NCBI GenBank assembly: GCA_002839355.1
Contig: PGXW01000001.1
Span: forward strand, 175,393 to 239,392
Direction: 5' to 3'
DNA: 64,000 bases
Source: Spirochaetae bacterium HGW-Spirochaetae-2
GTDB taxonomy: Bacteria > Spirochaetota > Spirochaetia > Sphaerochaetales > Sphaerochaetaceae
The position numbers were made by a program, and so were the translations under genes. The notes under the pieces were generated by a model. It saw nothing but the letters and a program-made list of their open reading frames with translations, made no database searches and had not been told where the DNA came from. Position 1 is the first letter of the stretch; the number at the start of each line of letters is the position of its first letter. This document shows, piece by piece, positions 1 to 7,864 of this stretch.

Positions 1-444
1 CACCCGCAAAGCGTGGTCCATTCATTGATCAGAATGCACAATGGTGCCTTGTATGCACAACTTTCACCACCTGATATGGCATTGCCCATCATTTCGGCAC
101 TCTCCGACAAACAGGTCGAGCTGCATGATATTGTACACCCCTTGGATTTCACCGACCTGAACCTGGGATTCCAAAAGCCGGATTATGCCCGTTTCCCCTT
201 ATTGCCCCTCGCTTTCGATTGTGCCAGGGAACAGATGGGATACCCAATCGCCTATAATGCGGCAAATGAAATCGCAGTCCAGGCATTTGTCAAAGGTGAA
301 CTACCCTTCGACAGGATCAATCGGATAGTAGGCGATACGCTCGCACACGATTGGCATATCGGGTTCTCCTCGATGGAAGACATCTTGGGAATCGATTCGC
401 AAGCCCGTTCACTCGCTGCACAGGCTGTAGGAAGTATGGTCTGA
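1..444 (+). CDS. dxr: 1-deoxy-D-xylulose 5-phosphate reductoisomerase, C-terminal part
   Basis: Only the last 147 codons are in the window; the frame is open from base 1 and begins with HPQSVVHSLI, the conserved Dxr stretch just before the C-terminal helical domain. The motif NAANEIAVQAF near residue 86 is also typical. The enzyme makes 2-C-methyl-D-erythritol 4-phosphate from DXP, with NADPH, in the cytoplasmic MEP isoprenoid pathway. The stop TGA overlaps the ATG of rseP (TGATG), so the two are translationally coupled; dxr-rseP is a familiar bacterial pair. The 5' end is cut by the window edge, not by a mutation. Confidence 0.93.
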   Translation, partial: HPQSVVHSLIRMHNGALYAQLSPPDMALPIISALSDKQVELHDIVHPLDFTDLNLGFQKPDYARFPLLPLAFDCAREQMGYPIAYNAANEIAVQAFVKGELPFDRINRIVGDTLAHDWHIGFSSMEDILGIDSQARSLAAQAVGSMV

Positions 445-1814
445 TGGATGGATTGGTCTCATTCCTTATCGGTTTTCTCAGCATTGCACTGATGGTCACA
501 ATCCATGAGACCGGCCATTTCGTGTTCGCCCGGCTCTCTGGGATTACCGTCGAAGTGTTTGCGATCGGTTGGGGAAAAGCGATCAAACGTTGGACAGTCC
601 GGGGTGTCGAATATAGGATCAATATATTTCCATTGGGTGGATACTGCAAATTGAAAGGTACCGACGACCTGCAACGGTCACTGCATTCTGGTGGCAAGTC
701 CTTTACTTCCATGGAAGAAGGGTCGCTATTCGCCGTTTCTCCGATTCGCAGGATCATGACTTATCTGGGTGGACCACTTTTCAATCTCCTGTTTGCGATC
801 GTCATTTTCATTCCATTCTTTTCCATTGGATACGATGCGATCAGCAATCCGAATAGGATTGTGGTTACCAGCGACTATCCAAAGACTTTTGCGATAGAAG
901 CAGGAAGTCCCCACGCGGCCGAATTCGCAGGATTGGAGACTGGAGATGTGGTTATAGGAATCGAAAACGAATCCATTGGGAATTTTTCCAGTCTGCAAGC
1001 GGTGTTGGCCCGCCAAAAGGCCGGAAACCCAACAACGTTTACCATAGACAGGGCTGGAGATATCCTCACCATCGACGTCACTGGAACAGTCGATGAAAAG
1101 ACCGATAGGCTCCTATTCGGGATAAGCACCTTCATAGAACCGAAGATTGATTCGATTTCCCCCCTGTCACCCGAATCCATGACAGCGCTTGCCGAAGGAG
1201 ACGTGATCATACGTGCACAGGGACACGAAGTCAAGAACACATTCGATTTGCTGGAAATTTTATCCGACAATCCATCCTGGGTCGAATTGCAGGTCCAACA
1301 TGCCGATGGTTCTTATGACACCATCCAGTATAGTCCTACGCGAACCATCGAAGGTAAGATTTCCTTCGGGTTCAACTTCGAGAGGACTCTCGAACATGTT
1401 TCGGGTCAGCCTGTCGGTGAGGCGCTCTGGTCGGCAATCTCCCAGACCGGCACATCGATGATCGACACGTTTCTTCTGATCCCAAAATTGTTCAGTGGAG
1501 CTTTTGCCATGGATGAGGTCGTTGCCGGACCGCTGAGGATATCCTACGTGATTGGAGAAATGCGGAATGCAGGAATCAGGGCGATCCTCCACCTGTTGGC
1601 AATGGTCAGCATTTCATTGGCTGCAGCGAACCTGCTCCCTATTCCCGGGTTGGATGGTGGATCGATCCTACTGAGCTTGGTTGAAATACTCAGGAGAAAA
1701 GCCGTATCGCCCCGCATGTATGTGCGGTTCCAATCTGTGGGACTTCTGTTTCTGTTCCTATTGATGTTGTTTGTGGTGGCCGGTGATTTGCGGTTCTTCT
1801 TCCTAGGATCCTGA
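444..1814 (+). CDS. rseP: Site-2 intramembrane zinc metalloprotease RseP
   Basis: 456 residues. The zinc site HETGH is at residues 21-25 in the first membrane helix. A central periplasmic part with PDZ-like segments follows, then the C-terminal second active-site motif LLPIPGLDGG in a membrane helix, and a last helix rich in Leu and Phe. The family cleaves transmembrane anti-sigma factors and signal-peptide remnants in the inner membrane. The frame is open upstream to 351, but the ATG at 444 is preferred because it overlaps the dxr stop and places the first helix at the N-terminus. The 3' end overlaps the convergent dnaB stop by 12 bp, so no terminator fits between them. Confidence 0.93.
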   Translation: MDGLVSFLIGFLSIALMVTIHETGHFVFARLSGITVEVFAIGWGKAIKRWTVRGVEYRINIFPLGGYCKLKGTDDLQRSLHSGGKSFTSMEEGSLFAVSPIRRIMTYLGGPLFNLLFAIVIFIPFFSIGYDAISNPNRIVVTSDYPKTFAIEAGSPHAAEFAGLETGDVVIGIENESIGNFSSLQAVLARQKAGNPTTFTIDRAGDILTIDVTGTVDEKTDRLLFGISTFIEPKIDSISPLSPESMTALAEGDVIIRAQGHEVKNTFDLLEILSDNPSWVELQVQHADGSYDTIQYSPTRTIEGKISFGFNFERTLEHVSGQPVGEALWSAISQTGTSMIDTFLLIPKLFSGAFAMDEVVAGPLRISYVIGEMRNAGIRAILHLLAMVSISLAAANLLPIPGLDGGSILLSLVEILRRKAVSPRMYVRFQSVGLLFLFLLMLFVVAGDLRFFFLGS

Positions 1815-3209
1815 GGACCGTTCCAATTCCACGAATCTTACCAGCTGATTCTGGAATCCCATGGTGATGATACCGGTTTCTCCGTTCCTCTGCTTCGCCA
1901 AGATAACTTTCGTCTCCTGTACCGGATACCCGTGGATAATCTGGGGAGAGGGTTCGTTACCGTTTTTCCCTTCCCTGGTATTGCTGAGGTCCGCAAGCCT
2001 ATCGCGATGCAACAGGATAACAACGTCCGCATCTTGCTCGACCGAACCTGAGTCCCGAAGATTCGCCAGGTTCGGTTCCTTTCCTTCGGCATCACGCGAA
2101 ACCTGTGAGAGGGCGACAATCGGAATCTGCAATTCCCTTGACAAGGCTTTCAGCGACCGGGAGATTTCCGCAACCTGCTCATGCCGGGGAACATTCGGAT
2201 TCGCCTCGGGATTGATCAAACCGATATAGTCGATGAACAGGATCTTGATATCACGTTCCCGCTTCATGCGTCTTGCCTGGCTGCGCAAATCGAGCAATTT
2301 GATGTTTGGTGTATCTTGGATATAGAGTTTTCCCTCATATATCCGTCCCGCAGCATCGACAATGCTCACCATGTCCTGGCTTCGCAGGATAGCCGAACGG
2401 ATCCTCTTCGAATCGACACGTGCTTCGGCCGACAGGATACGTTCCATAATCGCCATGCTGGTCATTTCCGCTGAAAAGAATCCTACGGGGACTTTCCGGT
2501 GGATCGCCATATCCATGGCCATGGATATGGCGAATGCCGTCTTGCCAACCGATGGTCGTGCACCGATTACGATGAATTCTGAAGGCTGGAATCCTCCGGT
2601 CATTTCATCGAGTTGCTGGAATCCGGACTTCACGCCATCCTTGTTGCCATGTTTGGCCCGCTCCATCAACCGGTCTACGGTCTTGTTGACAAGAATCGAA
2701 CTTTCCTGGTACTTGTCGGTGAATGTCCCGCTGGAAGATTGGAGTTCACTCATCTTCCTTTCGCTTTCATCCAAGACGCTCGCGATATCCTGGGATTCGT
2801 CGAACACATCCTCACGGATCTTCCCGCTCAGTTCAAGCAGAACCCTGCGTAGGCTATGTGAACGCACAATATTGGCATAATAGATGGCATTTGCGGTAGT
2901 AGGGACATCGCTGGTCAAAGACACCACATATGCCATACCACCACACAAGTCAAGCTGGTTCTTCGAACGCAAGTATTCGGTGATGGTGATCAGGTCTATG
3001 GTTTGGGAACTATGTTCCTGATGGAAAGAGAGGATGGCATCGAACAATGCCTGATGACCGGGTTTGTAGAAATCCTCCTTACGAAGGACTTCCGTCACCT
3101 CGCTGAAGGCAGTACTGCTGAGCATCACTGCTCCCAGCACCGCACGTTCAGCATCATCATTATGTGGGGGAATACGTCCAGCCGACAGGTTCGATGCCAT
3201 TATAGCCAC
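1803..3209 (-). CDS. dnaB: Replicative DNA helicase DnaB
   Basis: 468 residues: an N-terminal DnaB primase-interaction domain (AERAVLGAVML), a linker, then a RecA-like ATPase with Walker A GARPSVGKTA near residue 216, Walker B ILFIDYIGL and SQVSRDAEG. It is the ring helicase of the replication fork. It is last in the rpsF-ssb-rpsR-rplI operon, a conserved bacterial arrangement. Two starts are possible: a GTG at 3209 that overlaps the rplI TAG and has GAGG about 5 bases upstream, or the ATG at 3200 (MASNLSAG), whose Shine-Dalgarno would be about 13 bases away. The GTG is used here, with moderate confidence. Confidence 0.95.
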   Translation of the reverse strand: MAIMASNLSAGRIPPHNDDAERAVLGAVMLSSTAFSEVTEVLRKEDFYKPGHQALFDAILSFHQEHSSQTIDLITITEYLRSKNQLDLCGGMAYVVSLTSDVPTTANAIYYANIVRSHSLRRVLLELSGKIREDVFDESQDIASVLDESERKMSELQSSSGTFTDKYQESSILVNKTVDRLMERAKHGNKDGVKSGFQQLDEMTGGFQPSEFIVIGARPSVGKTAFAISMAMDMAIHRKVPVGFFSAEMTSMAIMERILSAEARVDSKRIRSAILRSQDMVSIVDAAGRIYEGKLYIQDTPNIKLLDLRSQARRMKRERDIKILFIDYIGLINPEANPNVPRHEQVAEISRSLKALSRELQIPIVALSQVSRDAEGKEPNLANLRDSGSVEQDADVVILLHRDRLADLSNTREGKNGNEPSPQIIHGYPVQETKVILAKQRNGETGIITMGFQNQLVRFVELERSSGS

Positions 3210-3835
3210 TATTCCTCGTCGTCTTCAGTTTCTTCCTCATCGACACCTTCGGCGCCGTAGGCTTCTTCCTCGACTTCTTCTACGATCTCTTCCTCAGCCT
3301 CAACCGCTTGCTTCTTTGCTTCGGCGGCAGCTGCCTTCGCCGCAGCCTTGGCCACCGCAGCCTTTTCAGCCTCTTCCTTCTTCACGATAGATTCACTGAT
3401 GACTTCTATCTTGACCTGTGCACTCTCGCCTTCGTACAAGCGAACCTTCACAGAATAGGAACCGACCATCTTGATCGAATGGGTAGCAACTTCAATACGT
3501 TTCCGTTCGACTTCAATACCGTTTTTCGCAAGCGCTTCCTGTACCATCGCATTGGTGACGGAACCGAACAATTTGCCGGATTCGCCTGCGGATACAACGA
3601 GCGTCAAATTCATCGAATCCAACTGGTCCTTGACACTTGCGGCGGCCTTGCGTTTCTCTTCCTTGCGTTTTTCAATAGCTGCAGTCCTGCTGGCAAACAA
3701 CGATTGGTTCGCCTTGTTGAACAAAACAGCATACCCTTTGGGAAGCAGGAAGTTACGTGCGTATCCGTCCTTGACGACTACCACGTCCCCTTCTTCACCG
3801 AGATTGTGAACATCCTGGTTCAATATGATTTTCAT
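3209..3835 (-). CDS. rplI: 50S ribosomal protein bL9 with long acidic/alanine-rich tail
   Basis: 208 residues against about 150 for most bL9. Residues 1-148 are ordinary (MKIILNQDVHNLGEEG, NFLLPKGYA, connecting helix rich in K, R and E). The last 60 residues are low complexity: first Ala/Lys/Glu, then almost entirely Glu/Asp with a few Gly and Thr. The start at 3835 is set by AAGGAGAT eight bases upstream; the in-frame extension to 3889 is not needed. bL9 binds domain V of 23S rRNA near the L1 stalk and affects frame maintenance. The tail's function is unknown. Confidence 0.95.
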   Translation of the reverse strand: MKIILNQDVHNLGEEGDVVVVKDGYARNFLLPKGYAVLFNKANQSLFASRTAAIEKRKEEKRKAAASVKDQLDSMNLTLVVSAGESGKLFGSVTNAMVQEALAKNGIEVERKRIEVATHSIKMVGSYSVKVRLYEGESAQVKIEVISESIVKKEEAEKAAVAKAAAKAAAAEAKKQAVEAEEEIVEEVEEEAYGAEGVDEEETEDDEE

Positions 3836-3848
3836 AGAATGTATCTCC

Positions 3849-4799
3849 TTATGCTTTCTTTCTATACCCGATCCACGTCTCCGACACACCCAATAGCGGC
3901 AATGCCAACAACGGAATCACATTCACACCTGGCAACAGGACCAATAGGAACGAGAGGACGAATATCCTCGTTGCGGTCGCTCCAGGATTTCTCCTGCGGA
4001 CCAGAGCCGCCAAAATCGAGATACCTTGCACCATATAGAGCAACGTACACGACAGGGCTATGTTCCAAGCAACACTTTCCACAATCGTCATGTCAACCAA
4101 CAAGGTCACCAATACTATAGTCCAACTTCCCAAGAAAACCCAAACGGAATTTTCAGGGAGAGTCCATTGTGTCATCCGGTCCTGGAATGACCATTCGGCC
4201 CGATGTATCAGCAATTCGCTTATCATAACCGATAAACCGAATTGGCCGATAAAAATCGGAAGGAATCCCAATTTCAGAACAGTAACCACCGTCTCGAATA
4301 GCATTGTTTCGTCCATTCCCAACGGAAGTTGTCCTTCCAGCAACGACGGAACCATCACACGTACCATCTGTCGATACAAATCTTCAGTGGCAAGAGCCGA
4401 TTGCGATCCACCTGACAACCACAGTACCAGACCCATTCCAAACAGAGCCGCGAACAAGGAGCCGGCAAGCAATTTTACCAACATCCCCCTACCCTGCAGC
4501 CCGATCCAGATTCCAGCTCCGGCAAGCAATGAAATCGGCATAAATAATCCGACCGTCAAAGCTCCGATAACCGAACCATCTATCAGTACTCCTCCGAATC
4601 CGATCATCTGGTAACCCGTCAAGAGCAAGGCTACAGCACCGACAGGCAACAAAGCCCATCTGGTAGATTGGAAACGGGGGGCGAAGAACAGCAACGGGAC
4701 AATGAACAGTGTCGAGGAAGCGGCTATCCAATACATGATAAAGGAGAGTCCGACAGCCAAAACACCTGAACGTACCATTATCATGGTTTGCCGTTCCAT
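3849..4799 (-). CDS. Polytopic membrane protein, DUF2232/YybS-like
   Basis: 316 residues, about eight hydrophobic segments and almost no soluble domain. There is no catalytic motif that I can see. The position between rpsR and rplI matches the YybS-type DUF2232 proteins that sit in the same operon in many bacteria, and that is the main reason for the name. The start ATG at 4799 has GGAG seven bases upstream, 11 bases after the rpsR stop. The function of the family is not established; a link to ribosome assembly or cell division would be guesswork. Confidence 0.6.
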   Translation of the reverse strand: MERQTMIMVRSGVLAVGLSFIMYWIAASSTLFIVPLLFFAPRFQSTRWALLPVGAVALLLTGYQMIGFGGVLIDGSVIGALTVGLFMPISLLAGAGIWIGLQGRGMLVKLLAGSLFAALFGMGLVLWLSGGSQSALATEDLYRQMVRVMVPSLLEGQLPLGMDETMLFETVVTVLKLGFLPIFIGQFGLSVMISELLIHRAEWSFQDRMTQWTLPENSVWVFLGSWTIVLVTLLVDMTIVESVAWNIALSCTLLYMVQGISILAALVRRRNPGATATRIFVLSFLLVLLPGVNVIPLLALPLLGVSETWIGYRKKA

Positions 4800-4810
4800 A
4801 CAATCTCCGA

Positions 4811-5113
4811 CTATTTTCGATCGAACGGAAGGTAAGCCAATACTCTTGCCCGCTTGATCTCGGTTGTGAGCGCACGCTGGTGCTTTGCACAGTTGCCGGT
4901 GATACGGCTTGGCAAGATTTTTCCACGTTCAGTCACATATCTTCTGAGCAAATCGGGGTTCTTATAGTCGGCGACCAAATTCTGGGTACAGAACTTGCAG
5001 ACCTTCTTCTTGAAAGGTCCTCTTTTGCCACCTCCAAAACGACGGTCCCTGAAGTTTCCTCCACGACTGTCGTTGGAGTCGTTGTTATTCATAGAATCTT
5101 TATCATCACGCAT
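4811..5113 (-). CDS. rpsR: 30S ribosomal protein bS18
   Basis: 100 residues. The conserved core ([35 protein letters not shown]) fills residues 38-90. The first 37 residues are an Asn/Asp/Gly/Arg-rich leader that is longer than usual. bS18 pairs with bS6 on the 30S platform; rpsF is two genes upstream in the same operon. The ATG at 5113 has AGGAG about ten bases upstream; the next ATG at 5092 has none. The paired Cys residues resemble the zinc-binding form of bS18. Confidence 0.96.
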   Translation of the reverse strand: MRDDKDSMNNNDSNDSRGGNFRDRRFGGGKRGPFKKKVCKFCTQNLVADYKNPDLLRRYVTERGKILPSRITGNCAKHQRALTTEIKRARVLAYLPFDRK

Positions 5114-5136
5114 GTTTCTTTACTCCTATCCATCAC

Positions 5137-5625
5137 CTAGAATGGAATGTCATCATCGAACTGTTCAGGTCCTGGAAATCCGTTCGGTGCCGACGGCATC
5201 CGAGAATTTCCCTTTGGTTCAAAGCCACCCGTTCTCCGGTTTCCCTGATCGTTGGAAGAGGAATAATCGGCAGTGGAACTAGTGGAATTGTTACCTGAGG
5301 AGCCCCCCAGCAACTGAATGTTGTTGGCAACGACCTCTATCCGACTTCTGCTCTGTCCATCCTGCTCCCAGCGGTTTTGACGCAACTCTCCATTGATACA
5401 GACCTGACGTCCTTTGGTTAGATATGGGTTCAGTACTTCGGCTTGTTTGCCCCACACGACGATATCGAAGAAACTCACCTCTTCTTCCCGCTGTTCCCCA
5501 GACCTCTTCATGCGGTTCACAGCAAGGGAAAACCTACCGACGGCAGTGCCGTTGTTGGTGAATTTCAATTCGCTCTCACGAGTGAGACGACCGACGAGCA
5601 CTACGATATTGGTGTCATTAGCCAT
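5137..5625 (-). CDS. ssb: Single-stranded DNA-binding protein
   Basis: 162 residues: an N-terminal OB fold (NIVVLVGRLTRESELKF, VSFFDIVVWGKQAEVL, VCINGELRQNRWEQDG), a Ser/Asn/Gly-rich disordered linker from about residue 108, and the acidic tip DDDIPF that recruits replication and repair proteins. It lies between rpsF and rpsR, as in many bacteria, and shares their operon with dnaB. It coats single-stranded DNA at forks and repair sites, normally as a homotetramer. Confidence 0.97.
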   Translation of the reverse strand: MANDTNIVVLVGRLTRESELKFTNNGTAVGRFSLAVNRMKRSGEQREEEVSFFDIVVWGKQAEVLNPYLTKGRQVCINGELRQNRWEQDGQSRSRIEVVANNIQLLGGSSGNNSTSSTADYSSSNDQGNRRTGGFEPKGNSRMPSAPNGFPGPEQFDDDIPF

Positions 5626-5643
5626 AATTTCGCGCTCCAGTCG

Positions 5644-5931
5644 TTAGACTTGGGTGTCTTTGTTAACGAACAAGAATTTCAATAGGGGTGTCATGAGCTT
5701 GAAAGTATTGTTGAACCCATTGATTACAGAGGGATCGGCCTTCAGCTCAAAGAAATAATAATGGCCCTTGTCCTGTTTTTTGATAGGATACGCGAGGTTT
5801 TTCACTCCCATATCTTCCTGCTTGGTGATCTCGACTTGTGCGGTGGTGAACTCCGCGAGAACAAGTTCAAGACCCTTGGCCGTCTGATCTTCATTTGCGT
5901 CGAAGATGACGGTGAATTCGTAATTTCTCAT
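5644..5931 (-). CDS. rpsF: 30S ribosomal protein bS6
   Basis: 95 residues with the bS6 ferredoxin-like fold: MRNYEFTVIF at the start, GVKNLAYPIKKQDKGHYYFFEL in the middle. It lacks the long acidic C-terminal tail of the E. coli protein. It is first in the minus-strand operon rpsF-ssb-rpsR-membrane protein-rplI-dnaB. The ribosome-binding site AAGGAGG stands five bases before the ATG. A probable promoter lies 55-85 bases upstream. Confidence 0.96.
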   Translation of the reverse strand: MRNYEFTVIFDANEDQTAKGLELVLAEFTTAQVEITKQEDMGVKNLAYPIKKQDKGHYYFFELKADPSVINGFNNTFKLMTPLLKFLFVNKDTQV

Positions 5932-5985
5932 AGTTCCTCCTTACGGACTATATGATCCACTTTCTGTGGATAAAGAGGTCAAAGT

Positions 5986-6015
5986 ACCCTAACACAAGTA
6001 ATTCCCGCATGTCAA
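5986..6015 (-). promoter_or_regulatory. Promoter of the rpsF-dnaB operon
   Basis: On the minus strand TTGACA (6015-6010) is followed after 18 bp by TAGGGT (5991-5986). The transcript would have a leader of about 48 bases before rpsF. The -35 is a perfect sigma70 match; the -10 is weak. Confidence 0.55.
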
Positions 6016-6040
6016 GGAGACCGGGGAAACCAAATGGAAA

Positions 6041-6069
6041 AACCGCCGGAGCGACCGGCGGTTTTGTTT
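6041..6069 (-). terminator. Rho-independent terminator of the bS22-like gene
   Basis: A perfect 9-bp stem, AACCGCCGG/CCGGCGGTT, with a 5-base loop. On the minus strand it is followed by TTTCC and lies 18 bases after the stop of the small ribosomal protein gene. It also has a T-run on the plus strand, so it may act in both directions and shields the rpsF promoter. Confidence 0.8.
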
Positions 6070-6087
6070 GAAGATTGCGAGACACGA

Positions 6088-6180
6088 CTACTTCTTGTTC
6101 TTGTGTCTGTTCTTTCTGAGTTTCTTCTTCCTCTTATGAGTAGCAATCTTATGCTTCTTTCTTTTTCTTCCACAAGGCAC
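6088..6180 (-). CDS. AURKAIP1/COX24-domain small ribosomal protein (bS22/mS38-like)
   Basis: A 30-residue, extremely basic protein starting at GTG: VPCGRKRKKHKIATHKR and then mostly Lys, Arg, His and Asn to the end. This is the short AURKAIP1/COX24 family found in spirochaetes and Bacteroidetes, related to actinobacterial bS22 and mitochondrial mS38, which bind the 30S decoding region. AGGAG stands seven bases before the GTG, an almost consensus promoter lies upstream and a strong terminator downstream, so it is a single-gene unit. It is easily missed because of its size. Confidence 0.85.
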   Translation of the reverse strand: MPCGRKRKKHKIATHKRKKKLRKNRHKNKK

Positions 6181-6234
6181 GATAGAGCTCCTTATCCGTT
6201 AAGATATCCAATTGGAATTTGTAATTACCGTGCC

Positions 6235-6263
6235 ATTATGCGATGTTACACAAATAACGTCAA
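6235..6263 (-). promoter_or_regulatory. Strong promoter of the bS22-like gene
   Basis: Minus strand TTGACG (6263-6258), 17-bp spacer, CATAAT (6240-6235). One mismatch to consensus in each hexamer, which fits an abundant ribosomal protein. Leader about 48 bases. Confidence 0.75.
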
Positions 6264-6326
6264 GAGGCATAACCACAAGAGGTGGCAAGTGCCTGTTTTA
6301 CGGTATCCGCTTGGCAACCACCACCG

Positions 6327-6344
6327 ATAGCGACTGATCGCTAT
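6327..6344. repeat. Perfect inverted repeat between the divergent units
   Basis: ATAGCGA-CTGA-TCGCTAT, 7-bp arms and a 4-base loop, in the 249-bp gap between the bS22-like gene and murD. It is followed directly by an extended -10-like TGGTACGAT. It could be an operator or just a small hairpin. The rest of the gap holds only the promoters listed. Confidence 0.4.
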
Positions 6345-6391
6345 GGTACGATGATTTGAACGCATAGATGGGACAGTCGGGATGAAATCAC

Positions 6392-6420
6392 TTGTCGTTA
6401 TCAAACCAGATGATTACAAT
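6392..6420 (+). promoter_or_regulatory. Promoter directly before murD, almost leaderless
   Basis: TTGTCG (6392-6397), 17-bp spacer, TACAAT (6415-6420), then nine bases to the ATG at 6430. Transcription would begin about three bases before the start codon. No Shine-Dalgarno precedes that ATG. Confidence 0.6.
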
Positions 6421-6429
6421 GCATATATC

Positions 6430-7740
6430 ATGCGGATTTTGATTTTCGGTCTAGGGATTTTGGGTGGGGGATTTGCATCGGCGAATTATTTTCTCGATCG
6501 CGGACACGAGGTACGGATCACCGATCTGAGAAGTGAAGAAGCCTTGGGTGGCTCCTTGGAGCTTCTGAAGAAACGGGGAGCAACCGTGGTCTGCACGGAA
6601 CATCGGGTAGAGGATTTCGTTTGGGCGGATATCGTCATCAAGAATCCTGCGGTTTCTCCAGATAGTCCATTCCTCACATACGCCAAGCGGATAGAATCCG
6701 ATATCTCTTTCGTGTTCGCATCCCCAATCACCAATTCGATCAAGATCATCGCAGTCACCGGGACGAAGGGAAAGACCACAACGGTAGCTGCCACCACCCA
6801 TATATTGAATACATTGGGACATGAAGCCATTCAATTCGGCAACATGGGCATAAGTGGATTCTCCATCCTCGCGAATCTGGAATCCCGCCTCCATAAAGGC
6901 AAGGCTCTTCCCGAATACCTCGTCTGCGAGCTCTCTTCATGGCAGATACGTGATCTCTACGCAATACTTGGGAAAGCCGTTCCCAGGTTCAAGATTGCGG
7001 CGCTCACCTCGATATTCCATGACCATCTGAACCGATATCCTGACTTCCAATCGTATAAGGATGACAAATGGCTATTGTTCGGAGCGCAGAATACACGGTT
7101 GCTCGTGCCGCAATCGGTCTATGAGGAAATATCAAGCGTAGCCGGAATCCGCCAAAGGAATATCACCATAATCGAGAATATTGCCGGGGCAACCCAGCAG
7201 GACGTTCGCACCAGGGTAGCATGGTCGATCTGCCGCAGCCTCCGGTTCGGAACAAAACAGATCGGAAAGGCCTTGGAAACTTTTCGCGGAGTACCGCATC
7301 GCCAGGAACAGGTGGGAATCAAGAACCATGTGGTCTTCATAAACGACTCGTCCGCGACCATACCCGAAGCAGTTGCATTCTCCTGTGCCTCCTGCCCATG
7401 GAACTACCAACTCATTTGCGGTGGAACCGATAAGAACCTGCAGGCAGATGGAATGCTGCAAGCGTTGAAAGAGGCAAAGGGAATTCATGTGTTGGCGGGA
7501 AGTTTCACTGAGGACAAGTTGCTCCCACTATTGGAAAAGGAGCATCTTGCATTTTCAGGACCATTCGATTCGATGCAAACGGTGTTCGATTCGGCCTATG
7601 CTGCGGCACTTGAGGATTTGGCCCTACAAGACAACGTCGCCGTAATCCTCTCTCCCGGGGCAGCCTCCTTCGGAATGTTCCGGCATGAATTCGACAGGGG
7701 GGACCAATTCAGGGCCTTGGTCGACAATCTGGAGGAATGA
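6430..7740 (+). CDS. murD: UDP-N-acetylmuramoylalanine--D-glutamate ligase
   Basis: 436 residues. Begins with a Rossmann-type MRILIFGLGILGGG, has the Mur-ligase ATP loop GTKGKTT at residues 111-117, a central domain with FHDHLNRY, and a C-terminal domain with LICGGTDKN and LSPGAASFGMF. It adds D-Glu to UDP-MurNAc-Ala in the cytoplasm. The frame is open to an ATG at 6382, which would add 16 residues before the Rossmann strand. The 6430 start is preferred because the protein then begins as MurD normally does and a promoter ends nine bases upstream. It is the only wall-synthesis Mur ligase in the window. Confidence 0.9.
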   Translation: MRILIFGLGILGGGFASANYFLDRGHEVRITDLRSEEALGGSLELLKKRGATVVCTEHRVEDFVWADIVIKNPAVSPDSPFLTYAKRIESDISFVFASPITNSIKIIAVTGTKGKTTTVAATTHILNTLGHEAIQFGNMGISGFSILANLESRLHKGKALPEYLVCELSSWQIRDLYAILGKAVPRFKIAALTSIFHDHLNRYPDFQSYKDDKWLLFGAQNTRLLVPQSVYEEISSVAGIRQRNITIIENIAGATQQDVRTRVAWSICRSLRFGTKQIGKALETFRGVPHRQEQVGIKNHVVFINDSSATIPEAVAFSCASCPWNYQLICGGTDKNLQADGMLQALKEAKGIHVLAGSFTEDKLLPLLEKEHLAFSGPFDSMQTVFDSAYAAALEDLALQDNVAVILSPGAASFGMFRHEFDRGDQFRALVDNLEE

Positions 7741-7751
7741 AAGTATCAATA

Positions 7752-7850
7752 CCCGCCCTAAGGGGCGAGGCATGGATCCTTACGTTGCCTGCACTCGCTC
7801 GGGAGAGTGGACCATTGCATGGTCCCTTTCCGCTCGCTTCGTTTGGCAAT
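7752..7850 (-). repeat. Dispersed intergenic repeat, copy A (left half)
   Basis: About 99 bp; read on the minus strand it is roughly 90% identical to 13309-13408. It contains the hairpin GGACCAT/ATGGTCC and the GC-rich palindrome CGCCCCTTAGGGCG. It fills the space between the convergent murD and femX stops, ending 15 bases from the latter. It may act as a transcription barrier. Confidence 0.85.
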
Positions 7851-7864
7851 GAAAGGTAGCGGGT

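Noticed and set aside
351..443. 31-residue N-terminal extension of RseP
   Set aside because: It overlaps the conserved end of Dxr in another frame, and the TGATG junction gives a better start.
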